From Lutimaribacter_A marinistellae (GTDB lineage: Bacteria; Pseudomonadota; Alphaproteobacteria; Rhodobacterales; Rhodobacteraceae), in assembly GCF_042648365.1 (NCBI RefSeq), contig NZ_JBHRXI010000001.1, positions 62,001 through 126,000 of the forward strand: a stretch of DNA of 64,000 bases, in the 5' to 3' direction. A model generated the notes under the pieces. It saw only the letters and a list, made by a program, of their open reading frames with translations, was not told the origin of the DNA and ran no database searches. This document shows positions 25,192 through 32,615 of this stretch, in pieces (positions within the stretch are counted from its first letter, which is position 1; each line of letters starts with the position of its first letter). The position numbers and the translations under genes were made by a program.

Positions 25192-26589
25192 ATGTCCGCC
25201 ATCACCAACCACATGCCGACCGAGGAGCTTCAGCGCCTCGACGCGGCGCACCACATGCATCCGTTCACGGCCAATGGCCCGCTGAGCAAGAAGGGAGCGC
25301 GCGTCATCACCCGCGCCAAGGGTGTCTACCTGACCGATAGCGATGGCGAGCAGATACTCGACGCGATGTCCGGCTTGTGGTGCGTCAACATCGGCTATGG
25401 CCGCGACGAACTGGCCGAGGCCGCCGCGCGGCAGATGAAGGAACTGCCCTATTACAATACGTTCTTTCAGACCACGCACGTCCCCGCCATCGCGCTGGCC
25501 GACAAGCTGGCGCAGCTTGCGCCCGGCGATCTGAACCACGTCTTTTTCGCCGCAGGCGGGTCCGAGGCGAATGACACCAATATCCGCATGGTGCGCACCT
25601 ATTGGGCAGCCAAGGGCAAACCGGACAAAAAGGTGATCATCAGCCGCAAGAACGCGTATCACGGGTCGTCAATGGGCTCGGCCAGCCTTGGCGGCATGGG
25701 ATACATGCACGCGCAAGGCGGATTGCCGATCCCCGACATCCATCACATCAATCAGCCCAATTGGTGGGCCGAGGGCGGCGACATGACACCCGAGGAGTTC
25801 GGACTTGCCCGCGCCCGCGAGCTTGAAGAGGCGATCCTCGAAATGGGCGAAGATCGCGTTGCAGCCTTCATCGGAGAGCCGATCCAGGGGGCCGGTGGCG
25901 TCATCATCCCGCCCGAGACCTACTGGCCCGAAATTCAGCGCATCTGCGACAAGTACGAGATCCTGCTGATCGCGGACGAGGTCATCACCGGCTTCGGGCG
26001 CACCGGGAACCTGTTCGGCTCGCAGACTTTCGGCATCCGCCCCGACATCATGACGATCGCCAAAGGCCTGAGTTCGGGCTACGCGCCCATTGGCGGCTCG
26101 ATCGTGTCCGACGAGGTGGCCGCGGTGATGGCAGAGGTCGAATTCAGCCACGGCTACACCTATTCGGGCCACCCGGTGGCCGCGGCGGTCGCGCTTGAGA
26201 ACCTGCGCCTGATCGAAGAAGAGAAAATGGTCGAGCATGTGCGCGATACAGCAGCCCCGCTTGTCCGCGAGCACTGGCTCAAACTGACCGAGCACGAAAT
26301 GGTTGGCGAGGCAGTTATCACCGGCCTCATGGCATCCATCGCGCTGACACCCGACAAATCCACACGTGCCAAGTTCGCATCCGATCCCGGCACCGTCGGC
26401 TCGATCTGCCGTGACATCTGCTTTTCGAACAATGTCATCATGCGCCATATTGGCGACCGGCTGGTGATTGCACCGCCGATCACCATCACGCCGCCGGACA
26501 TCGAAGAGATGTTCACTCGCATCAACCGCTCGCTGGAACAGGCGGCATCGGCCATCAAGGACCAGGGGCTGATGCAGGCGGCATCCTGA
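25192..26589 (+). CDS. Class III PLP aminotransferase, putrescine/omega-amino-acid type
   Basis: A 465-residue fold-type I aminotransferase. It has AAGGSEANDTNIRMV (cofactor phosphate region), NAYHGSSMGSASLGG, the ADEVITGFGRTGNLFG aspartate motif and the PLP lysine in IAKGLSSGYAPIG. The sequence resembles putrescine-pyruvate aminotransferase (SpuC) and related omega-transaminases. Context between two polyamine-type transporters and a GntR regulator supports a role in polyamine or GABA-like amine catabolism; taurine- or beta-alanine-pyruvate activity cannot be excluded. An AGGAGG site precedes the ATG. A terminator follows. Confidence 0.9.
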   Translation: MSAITNHMPTEELQRLDAAHHMHPFTANGPLSKKGARVITRAKGVYLTDSDGEQILDAMSGLWCVNIGYGRDELAEAAARQMKELPYYNTFFQTTHVPAIALADKLAQLAPGDLNHVFFAAGGSEANDTNIRMVRTYWAAKGKPDKKVIISRKNAYHGSSMGSASLGGMGYMHAQGGLPIPDIHHINQPNWWAEGGDMTPEEFGLARARELEEAILEMGEDRVAAFIGEPIQGAGGVIIPPETYWPEIQRICDKYEILLIADEVITGFGRTGNLFGSQTFGIRPDIMTIAKGLSSGYAPIGGSIVSDEVAAVMAEVEFSHGYTYSGHPVAAAVALENLRLIEEEKMVEHVRDTAAPLVREHWLKLTEHEMVGEAVITGLMASIALTPDKSTRAKFASDPGTVGSICRDICFSNNVIMRHIGDRLVIAPPITITPPDIEEMFTRINRSLEQAASAIKDQGLMQAAS

Positions 26590-26607
26590 AGTTGCATGTT
26601 TTTTGCG

Positions 26608-26638
26608 AACGCCGCCCACAGGGGCGGCGTTTTGCGTT
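26608..26638 (+). terminator. Rho-independent terminator of the aminotransferase gene
   Basis: ACGCCGCCC and GGGCGGCGT (ending at 26630) form a 9-bp stem with a short loop, followed by TTTTGCGTTT. It lies about 20 bases after the stop and separates the aminotransferase from the second ABC operon, whose promoter must be in 26640-26770. Confidence 0.88.
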
Positions 26639-26779
26639 TCTGGCCCGTTTCCCCTAGGGTGCGGCATGTCGCTGCCCGCCGTGAATCGTCGTAATCCGGT
26701 TGCAACGCACCAAAACCTGCGTTTAGGCTTCGATATCAAGCGGCAGAGACCGCTGACAAAATTAAATGGGGAGACCGCT

Positions 26780-27880
26780 TTGGCTGCTACCAACGGCGAC
26801 GATGCGTTTGTCGAATTCGAACGCGTCCAAAAGAGCTATGATGGCGAAACGCTCGTTGTCAAAGACCTGAACCTCACCATGCCCAAGGGCGAGTTTCTGA
26901 CCATGCTGGGGCCGTCGGGGTCGGGCAAGACGACCTGCCTGATGATGCTGGCCGGGTTCGAGACGGCGACACATGGCGATATCCGGCTGGACGGTGTCTC
27001 GATCAACAACATCCCACCGCACAAGCGCGGAATCGGGATGGTGTTCCAGAACTACGCGCTGTTCCCCCACATGACGATCAGCGAGAACCTCAGTTTTCCG
27101 CTCGAGGTTCGCAAGATGGGCAAGTCCGAGCGTGAGGAAAAGGTTAAACGCGCCCTCGACATGGTCGAGATGGGTGCGTTCGGTGGCCGACGCCCCGCGC
27201 AGCTTTCCGGCGGTCAGCAGCAGCGCGTCGCCCTTGCACGCGCGCTAGTGTTCGAGCCCGAGCTGGTGTTGATGGACGAACCGCTGGGCGCACTCGACAA
27301 GCAGCTGCGCGAAAAGATGCAGTTCGAAATCACCGACCTCGCCCACCGTCTGGGCATCACCGTGGTTTACGTTACGCATGACCAGACAGAGGCGCTGACC
27401 ATGTCGGACCGCGTCGCCGTTTTCAACGACGGGCGCATCCAGCAGCTCGATCCGCCGGACGTGCTTTATGAGGAGCCGAAAAACAGCTTCGTCGCGCAGT
27501 TCATCGGTGAAAACAACACGCTCGAAGGCACGATCAAGGAGGTCAACGGCGACATCGGCCTCATCCAGCTGGACGATGGCGGGCTGATTGACGCCAAGCT
27601 GATCAACGTGTCGACACCCGGCGAACGAACCCGTGTGTCGATCCGGCCCGAGCGCGTGGAATTCAACCGCGACCGGCTTCAGCCCGAAGCCCATACGCTC
27701 AAGGCCGAAGTTCTGGAATTCATCTACATGGGCGATATCTTTCGCACACGGCTGCGGGTCGCCGGGAACGACGAGTTCATCATCAAGACCCGCAACGCAC
27801 CCGACCAGGTGCGTCTGCAACCCGGCCAGCAGATCGAGATCGGCTGGCTGCCGCAGGATTGCCGCGCGCTCGACGCCTGA
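26780..27880 (+). CDS. potA: Spermidine/putrescine-type ABC ATPase, PotA-like
   Basis: A 366-residue ATPase. Walker A is GPSGSGKTT, the Q-loop VFQNYALFPH, the signature LSGGQQQRVALARAL, Walker B LVLMDEPLGALD and the H-loop VTHDQTEALTM; a TOBE domain follows. The start is TTG at 26780: GGGGAG lies 6 bases upstream and the preceding in-frame stretch does not look like protein. It is the first gene of a four-gene importer. The downstream permeases and binding protein are PotB/C/D-like, so the substrate is probably a polyamine or related amine. Confidence 0.91.
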   Translation: MAATNGDDAFVEFERVQKSYDGETLVVKDLNLTMPKGEFLTMLGPSGSGKTTCLMMLAGFETATHGDIRLDGVSINNIPPHKRGIGMVFQNYALFPHMTISENLSFPLEVRKMGKSEREEKVKRALDMVEMGAFGGRRPAQLSGGQQQRVALARALVFEPELVLMDEPLGALDKQLREKMQFEITDLAHRLGITVVYVTHDQTEALTMSDRVAVFNDGRIQQLDPPDVLYEEPKNSFVAQFIGENNTLEGTIKEVNGDIGLIQLDDGGLIDAKLINVSTPGERTRVSIRPERVEFNRDRLQPEAHTLKAEVLEFIYMGDIFRTRLRVAGNDEFIIKTRNAPDQVRLQPGQQIEIGWLPQDCRALDA

Positions 27881-27960
27881 TCTGGCGCGCGCAGTACTCC
27901 CCGGCTTGCGATCCGGGGCAAGAACCCACTCAAAAATCGCTTCAACAAGGAGAGATCTAA

Positions 27961-29070
27961 ATGAAACTCACGAAACTGACCGCCCTTGCAGTCACGACGG
28001 CCCTCGTCGCGCCTGCCGTGTCCGCACAGGACATGGCCGACGAGATGACCATCGTGTCCTGGGGCGGCGCCTACTCGAAGTCGCAGCAGAACGCGTATCA
28101 CGAGCCCTACATGGAAAAGACGGGCGTCAAGATCATCAACGACGAAAGCTCGGCCGAGGCCGTGGCCAAGCTGCGCGCGATGAACGAGGCGGGCAATGTC
28201 ACCTGGGACGTGGTTGACGTCGTGGCCGCCGACGCGTTGCGCCTGTGCGACGAAGGCCTGGCAATGGAAATCGACCCCGACGAGCATCTCGCGGCAGCGC
28301 CCGATGGCACCTCGGCAGAGGACGATTTCGGTGACTTGCTGGTCGGCGACTGCTTTATCCCGCAGATCGTGTATTCGACCACCTTCGGCTATCGCACCGA
28401 CATGGTCCCCGAAGGCGTCGAGCCGCCGAGCCAGATCTGCGACGTGTTCGACCTCGAGAAGTATCCGGGCAAACGCGCGCTGGAAAAGCGTCCGATCAAC
28501 AACATGGAATGGGCCCTGCTCTGCGATGGCGTCGCCAAGGATGACGTCTATGACGTACTCGAAACCGAAGAGGGCCAGGAGCAGGCACTCGCCAAGCTCG
28601 ACACCATCAAGGACGAAGTGATCTGGTGGTCGGCCGGTGCCGATACACCGCAGCTGCTTGCCGATGGCGAGATCTTCATGGGGTCGACCTATAACGGCCG
28701 TCTCTTCTCGGTGATCGAGGAGCAGGACCAGCCGGTCGCGATGATGTGGGACGCGCAGGTCTTTGACCTTGACGGCTGGATCATCCCCACCGGCCTGCCC
28801 GAAGACCGCCTGAACCGCGCGCTTGACTACATCATGTTCGCCACCGATACGCAGCGCCTGGCAGATCAGGCCAAATGGATCTCTTACGGTCCTGCGCGCA
28901 AGTCCTCGGCACCGCTGGTGGGTCAGCATGCCGAGCTGGGTATCGACATGGCGCCGCACATGCCGACCGATCCCGAGAACGCCAAGAACACGTTCCTCTA
29001 CAACTACGAGTTCTGGGCCGACTATCGCGACGACATCGACGCGAAGTTCCAGGCATGGCTGGCCCAGTGA
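27961..29070 (+). CDS. Polyamine-type periplasmic binding protein
   Basis: A 369-residue solute-binding protein (SBP_bac_8/PotD-like). The signal peptide is MKLTKLTALAVTTALVAPAVSA. The mature part has MTIVSWGGAYSKSQQNAY, WDVVDVVAADALRLCDEG and FMGSTYNGRLFSVIEE. It differs clearly from the PotF-like protein at 23195-24280, so the two systems probably bind different ligands. AAGGAG precedes the ATG. A 9-bp stem-loop directly after the gene probably protects this part of the transcript. Confidence 0.9.
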   Translation: MKLTKLTALAVTTALVAPAVSAQDMADEMTIVSWGGAYSKSQQNAYHEPYMEKTGVKIINDESSAEAVAKLRAMNEAGNVTWDVVDVVAADALRLCDEGLAMEIDPDEHLAAAPDGTSAEDDFGDLLVGDCFIPQIVYSTTFGYRTDMVPEGVEPPSQICDVFDLEKYPGKRALEKRPINNMEWALLCDGVAKDDVYDVLETEEGQEQALAKLDTIKDEVIWWSAGADTPQLLADGEIFMGSTYNGRLFSVIEEQDQPVAMMWDAQVFDLDGWIIPTGLPEDRLNRALDYIMFATDTQRLADQAKWISYGPARKSSAPLVGQHAELGIDMAPHMPTDPENAKNTFLYNYEFWADYRDDIDAKFQAWLAQ

Positions 29071-29095
29071 TCGGCTGAATGCCGACGAAACACCG

Positions 29096-29117
29096 AAGGG
29101 GCCTCAACAGGCCCCTT
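29096..29117 (+). promoter_or_regulatory. Intercistronic stem-loop after the binding-protein gene
   Basis: AAGGGGCCT (29096-29104) and AGGCCCCTT (29109-29117) form a perfect 9-bp stem with a 4-base loop. No T run follows, so it is more likely an mRNA stabiliser or attenuator that raises binding-protein expression relative to the permeases than a full terminator. Confidence 0.65.
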
Positions 29118-29156
29118 CACCCCAACGACAATAATCCAAGACCGACGGGGAAAATC

Positions 29157-30878
29157 ATGAGCGACGTGACAGACGCCACAACCGGCAAGCGGGCTCCGAC
29201 GCCCGACGACGCGCTTCGGACAGCCGAAAGCAAGCAAGGTGGGCCGGTTCTGGCCGCGGATGGCACGCCCCTCAAGCGTAGTCTCGCGCGCGCACTGCGG
29301 ATGCAGAAACTGCGCGCACTAGCCCTTATCGCGCCGCTTCTGATTTTCGTCCTGTTGACCTTCATCATGCCGATCGCGGACATGTTGTTCCGCTCGGTCG
29401 AAAACTCGATCGTGTCGACCACCCTGCCCTACACGACCGAGACGCTGGCCGACTGGGACCCCGATGGCGGCGACGCACCCGGCGAAGAGGTGTTCGAAGC
29501 GCTCTACTACGACATGTTCATCGCCGCCGAGGCAAAAGAGCATACGACACTCGGCACGCGTCTGAACTATGAGAACACCGGCATCTCGTCTCTGTTCCGA
29601 GGGTCGGGCCGCAAGGTCGATGACGTCGGCGAGGATCAGATCGAACTGCTCGAGGACCAGGGCGATCATTGGGAAGACCCCGCCTTCTGGCACGCGATGA
29701 TGTCTGGTACGGGCGGGGCCGATGACGGCATCCTTGCCCAGCAGCGCCAGCGTTTGTCCAACCTGACATCCGACAGTTTCAACGGTGAAATCGGATTCTC
29801 GCCCGGTGCGGAAATCGCCGGCATCCTGCCACGGACGGTACGCGCCTATACCGCCTTCGCCCTGTTCACCGCCATTGCCGAAGGCGACGTCGTCGCCGAG
29901 GAAGAGCCGTGGGAAGCCGTCAAGGTGGCGTTGGTCGAGGATCTGCGCACCGCAGATCTGAGCGGGTACTCCGGCCCGGGAGCGGCGGAGCTGCAGGAAG
30001 CGCAGGGCGCATTGTCAGGCGCTGAACCGATCGCCTACCGTGCGGCCTTCGAAGATATTGACGAGGACTGGGCCGATACCGACGTCTGGCGTACGATCAA
30101 GATCTATTCGCCAAACTATACCAGCGGGTATTTCCTGAACGCCATCGACATGCAAAAGGGCCCCGATGGCGCTGAGGCGCGACCGGAGAACCAGCAGATC
30201 TACATCATGCTGTTCAAGCGCACGCTGTTCATGTCGCTGATGATCACGGGCTCGTGCATCCTGCTGGGCTATCCGGTCGCGTGGATCCTGGCCAACCTTC
30301 CAGCCCGCAGTGCGAACATGCTGATGATCCTCGTGCTGCTGCCCTTCTGGACCTCGCTTCTGGTCCGGACCTCGGCATGGAAGGTGATGCTACAACAGCA
30401 GGGCGTGATCAACGACACGCTGGTATGGCTGGGCCTTGTGGCCGACGAGGCGCGGCTGGTCATGATCAACAACCAGTTCGGCACAATCGTCGCGATGACG
30501 CATATCCTGCTGCCCTTTATGATCCTGCCGATGTATTCGGTGATGCAGACGATCAATCCATCCTATCTGCGCGCCGCGAAATCGTTGGGTGCAACGAACT
30601 GGACGGCGTTCTGGCGGGTCTATTTCCCGCAATCGGTGCCCGGGATCGGGGCCGGGTCGATCCTCGTGTTCATCCTTGCCATCGGCTATTATATCACGCC
30701 CGAGATCGTCGGCGGCACCACGGGTACCTTCATCTCGAACCGGATCGCCTATCACATCTCGTCCTCGCTCAACTGGGGTCTTGCTGCGGCGCTGGGGACG
30801 ATCCTGCTTGCGGTCGTGCTGATCCTTTACTGGGCCTATGACAAGATCGTCGGCATCGACAACGTGAAACTGGGGTAA
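29157..30878 (+). CDS. Polyamine-type ABC permease with large extracytoplasmic insert
   Basis: A 573-residue permease, about twice the usual length. The N-terminus is cytoplasmic to residue ~50, the first membrane helix spans about 54-76, and then about 270 mostly acidic, non-hydrophobic residues (80-350) come before the canonical PotB/PotH core at ~352-560. The core contains LVLLPFWTSLLVRTSAWKVM and the EAA loop LRAAKSLGATNWTAFWRVYF. The insert would lie in the periplasm and could contact the binding protein. It is uninterrupted in frame and thus not a frameshift product. It precedes the second permease by 5 bases. Confidence 0.87.
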   Translation: MSDVTDATTGKRAPTPDDALRTAESKQGGPVLAADGTPLKRSLARALRMQKLRALALIAPLLIFVLLTFIMPIADMLFRSVENSIVSTTLPYTTETLADWDPDGGDAPGEEVFEALYYDMFIAAEAKEHTTLGTRLNYENTGISSLFRGSGRKVDDVGEDQIELLEDQGDHWEDPAFWHAMMSGTGGADDGILAQQRQRLSNLTSDSFNGEIGFSPGAEIAGILPRTVRAYTAFALFTAIAEGDVVAEEEPWEAVKVALVEDLRTADLSGYSGPGAAELQEAQGALSGAEPIAYRAAFEDIDEDWADTDVWRTIKIYSPNYTSGYFLNAIDMQKGPDGAEARPENQQIYIMLFKRTLFMSLMITGSCILLGYPVAWILANLPARSANMLMILVLLPFWTSLLVRTSAWKVMLQQQGVINDTLVWLGLVADEARLVMINNQFGTIVAMTHILLPFMILPMYSVMQTINPSYLRAAKSLGATNWTAFWRVYFPQSVPGIGAGSILVFILAIGYYITPEIVGGTTGTFISNRIAYHISSSLNWGLAAALGTILLAVVLILYWAYDKIVGIDNVKLG

Positions 30879-30883
30879 GGCAC

Positions 30884-32059
30884 ATGGCATTGACACCTGT
30901 AGAAAACCAGACCCCCGGTTTCGTGGCCGCCGTATCGGCTGCGGCAGGGGCGTTTTTCGGTCTCTTCATCGGCACGGCGCAGGGGTCCGGGCTGCTTGGC
31001 ATCCTGATCGGCGCGGCGCTCTTGGGCGTTATGGGCTTTGTGTTTGCGAGCATGACCGACAAGGAAAAACCGTTACGCTGGGGGATCTTGGCGGTATTCG
31101 TGATCGCCGGGTTCCTGACCGGAGGCTTGCCCGGATTGGTTATGGGCATCCTGTTCGGATGGTTCGTCGGCTGGTTCATCTTCTGGCTTGCGACCTCGCG
31201 CTACCGGGCGCACCTGGCGCCTTACCTCACACCGGGGCAGGTTTTGTGGCACTACACGTTCCGAGTGATCTGTGGCGCAATATTCGTTTTCCTCATAACG
31301 CCGATCCTCGTGGTCATGCCGCTGAGCTTCAATGCCGAGGATTTCTTTACTTTCACGCCTGAGATGCTGAGATTTGACCCCGAAGGCTATTCTCTCAAGC
31401 ATTACAATGACTTCTTTACCAATGCCGACTGGCAGCAGGCGCTGTGGAACTCGGTCAAGATCGCGCCGATGGCGACGCTTCTGTCGGTGAGCTTTGGCAC
31501 TTTGGCGGCAATCGGGTTGAGCCAGCCTCATGTTCCGTTCCGCCGCGCGATCATGGCGATCCTGATTTCACCGATGATCGTGCCGCTGATCATCTCGGCC
31601 GCGGGGATGTACTTCTTCTACAGCCGGATCGGGCTTCAGGGCACGTATTTCGGTGTCGTCCTTGCCCATGCGGCGCTGGGAATTCCCTTTGTTATCATCA
31701 CAGTAACGGCAACCCTGGTGGGCTTTGACAACTCGTTGACGCGGGCTGCGGCGAACATGGGGGCCGGCCCGGTAACGACGTTTTTCAGGGTCCAGATGCC
31801 GTTGATCCTGCCGGGTGTGATCTCGGGCGGGCTGTTTGCCTTCATCACCTCGTTCGACGAGGTGGTCGTGGTGCTGTTCGTCGGCTCTGCGGGCCAGAAA
31901 ACCCTTCCTTGGCAGATGTTTACTGGTCTGCGCGAGCAGATTTCGCCAACCATCCTGGCGGTTGCGACGATCCTTGTGGCGATCTCGATCATGTTGCTGG
32001 CGACGGTCGAATTGCTGCGGCGGAGGTCCGAGCGGCTGCGCGGCATGTCGCCCACCTGA
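30884..32059 (+). CDS. Polyamine-type ABC permease with extra N-terminal membrane domain
   Basis: A 391-residue permease. Residues ~12-105 hold about four additional glycine-rich membrane helices (AAGAFFGLFIGTAQG, LGILIGAALLGVMGFVFAS, and others) not found in standard PotC. The canonical core follows from ~125, with the EAA loop LTRAAANMGAGPVTTFFRVQ and the FAFITSFDEVVVVLFV segment typical of PotC/PotI. It is the last gene of the second transporter operon. Confidence 0.88.
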   Translation: MALTPVENQTPGFVAAVSAAAGAFFGLFIGTAQGSGLLGILIGAALLGVMGFVFASMTDKEKPLRWGILAVFVIAGFLTGGLPGLVMGILFGWFVGWFIFWLATSRYRAHLAPYLTPGQVLWHYTFRVICGAIFVFLITPILVVMPLSFNAEDFFTFTPEMLRFDPEGYSLKHYNDFFTNADWQQALWNSVKIAPMATLLSVSFGTLAAIGLSQPHVPFRRAIMAILISPMIVPLIISAAGMYFFYSRIGLQGTYFGVVLAHAALGIPFVIITVTATLVGFDNSLTRAAANMGAGPVTTFFRVQMPLILPGVISGGLFAFITSFDEVVVVLFVGSAGQKTLPWQMFTGLREQISPTILAVATILVAISIMLLATVELLRRRSERLRGMSPT

Positions 32060-32074
32060 CCTGACAAACGGATC

Positions 32075-32098
32075 GGGGGTACCACGCCGGGTTCCCCC
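32075..32098 (+). terminator. Possible terminator hairpin of the second ABC operon
   Basis: GGGGG (32075-32079) and CCCCC (32094-32098) pair, with ACC/GGT extending the stem past one T-T mismatch. It lies 15 bases after the permease stop. There is no T run, so termination may need Rho. Confidence 0.4.
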
Positions 32099-32115
32099 TG
32101 AACCGCGCGAATTGT

Positions 32116-32163
32116 CCGTTTTGTACATCTCCCGGCAGGGTGATCGACCGTTTTGTACAAAAC
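32116..32163. promoter_or_regulatory. Repeated CCGTTTTGTACA element with a perfect 14-base palindrome
   Basis: CCGTTTTGTACA occurs at 32116-32127 and again at 32148-32159, 32 bases apart (about three helical turns). The second copy extends to the perfect palindrome GTTTTGTACAAAAC (32150-32163). Both lie within 75 bases of the DUF1801 gene start and look like a pair of operators for an unidentified repressor. Confidence 0.5.
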
Positions 32164-32190
32164 CCGGAGGGGGGTACCAAAGGGGGTCGG

Positions 32191-32595
32191 ATGGCAATCG
32201 AGGTATTATCCGGGCACGTTCAGTCCGACGGCGTTGCCGCCGCCTTTGCCTCCATTCCGGAGGAGAGCCGGGCCGGGTTGCTGAAACTGCGCGCGCTGAT
32301 CCTTGACACCGCGCAACGGCTGGAACAGCCGGTCGAAGAGACCCTGCGCTGGGGGCAGCCGAGCTATATCGCACCCAAGGGGAGCGCCCTGCGGATCTGG
32401 ACCCACAAGGCGGCGCGGTTCGCCTTGTTCGTGCATTGCCAGACCCGCCTGATGGAGGAACATCGGACAGCGTTTCCGGGGATGGACCGGATCGATGGGA
32501 ACCGGGCGATCCTGTTCGACACGACCGACGAGATCGACCCGGACCGGCACGGGATGCTGATCGCGCGGGCGTTGACCTACAAGCAGACGCGTTAG
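32191..32595 (+). CDS. DUF1801 domain protein
   Basis: A 134-residue protein of the DUF1801 (YdhG-like) family: IPEESRAGLLKLRALILDTA, then VEETLRWGQPSYIAPKG and ALFVHCQTRLMEEHR. The structural family is iron-chaperone frataxin-like in fold, but its function is not established. ATG at 32191 has AAGGGGG close upstream; a GTG at 32140 would place start inside the palindromic element and is disfavoured. It converges with RNase R (20-base gap). Confidence 0.8.
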   Translation: MAIEVLSGHVQSDGVAAAFASIPEESRAGLLKLRALILDTAQRLEQPVEETLRWGQPSYIAPKGSALRIWTHKAARFALFVHCQTRLMEEHRTAFPGMDRIDGNRAILFDTTDEIDPDRHGMLIARALTYKQTR

Positions 32596-32615
32596 TCGGG
32601 ACGGTGGCGCGCCGC

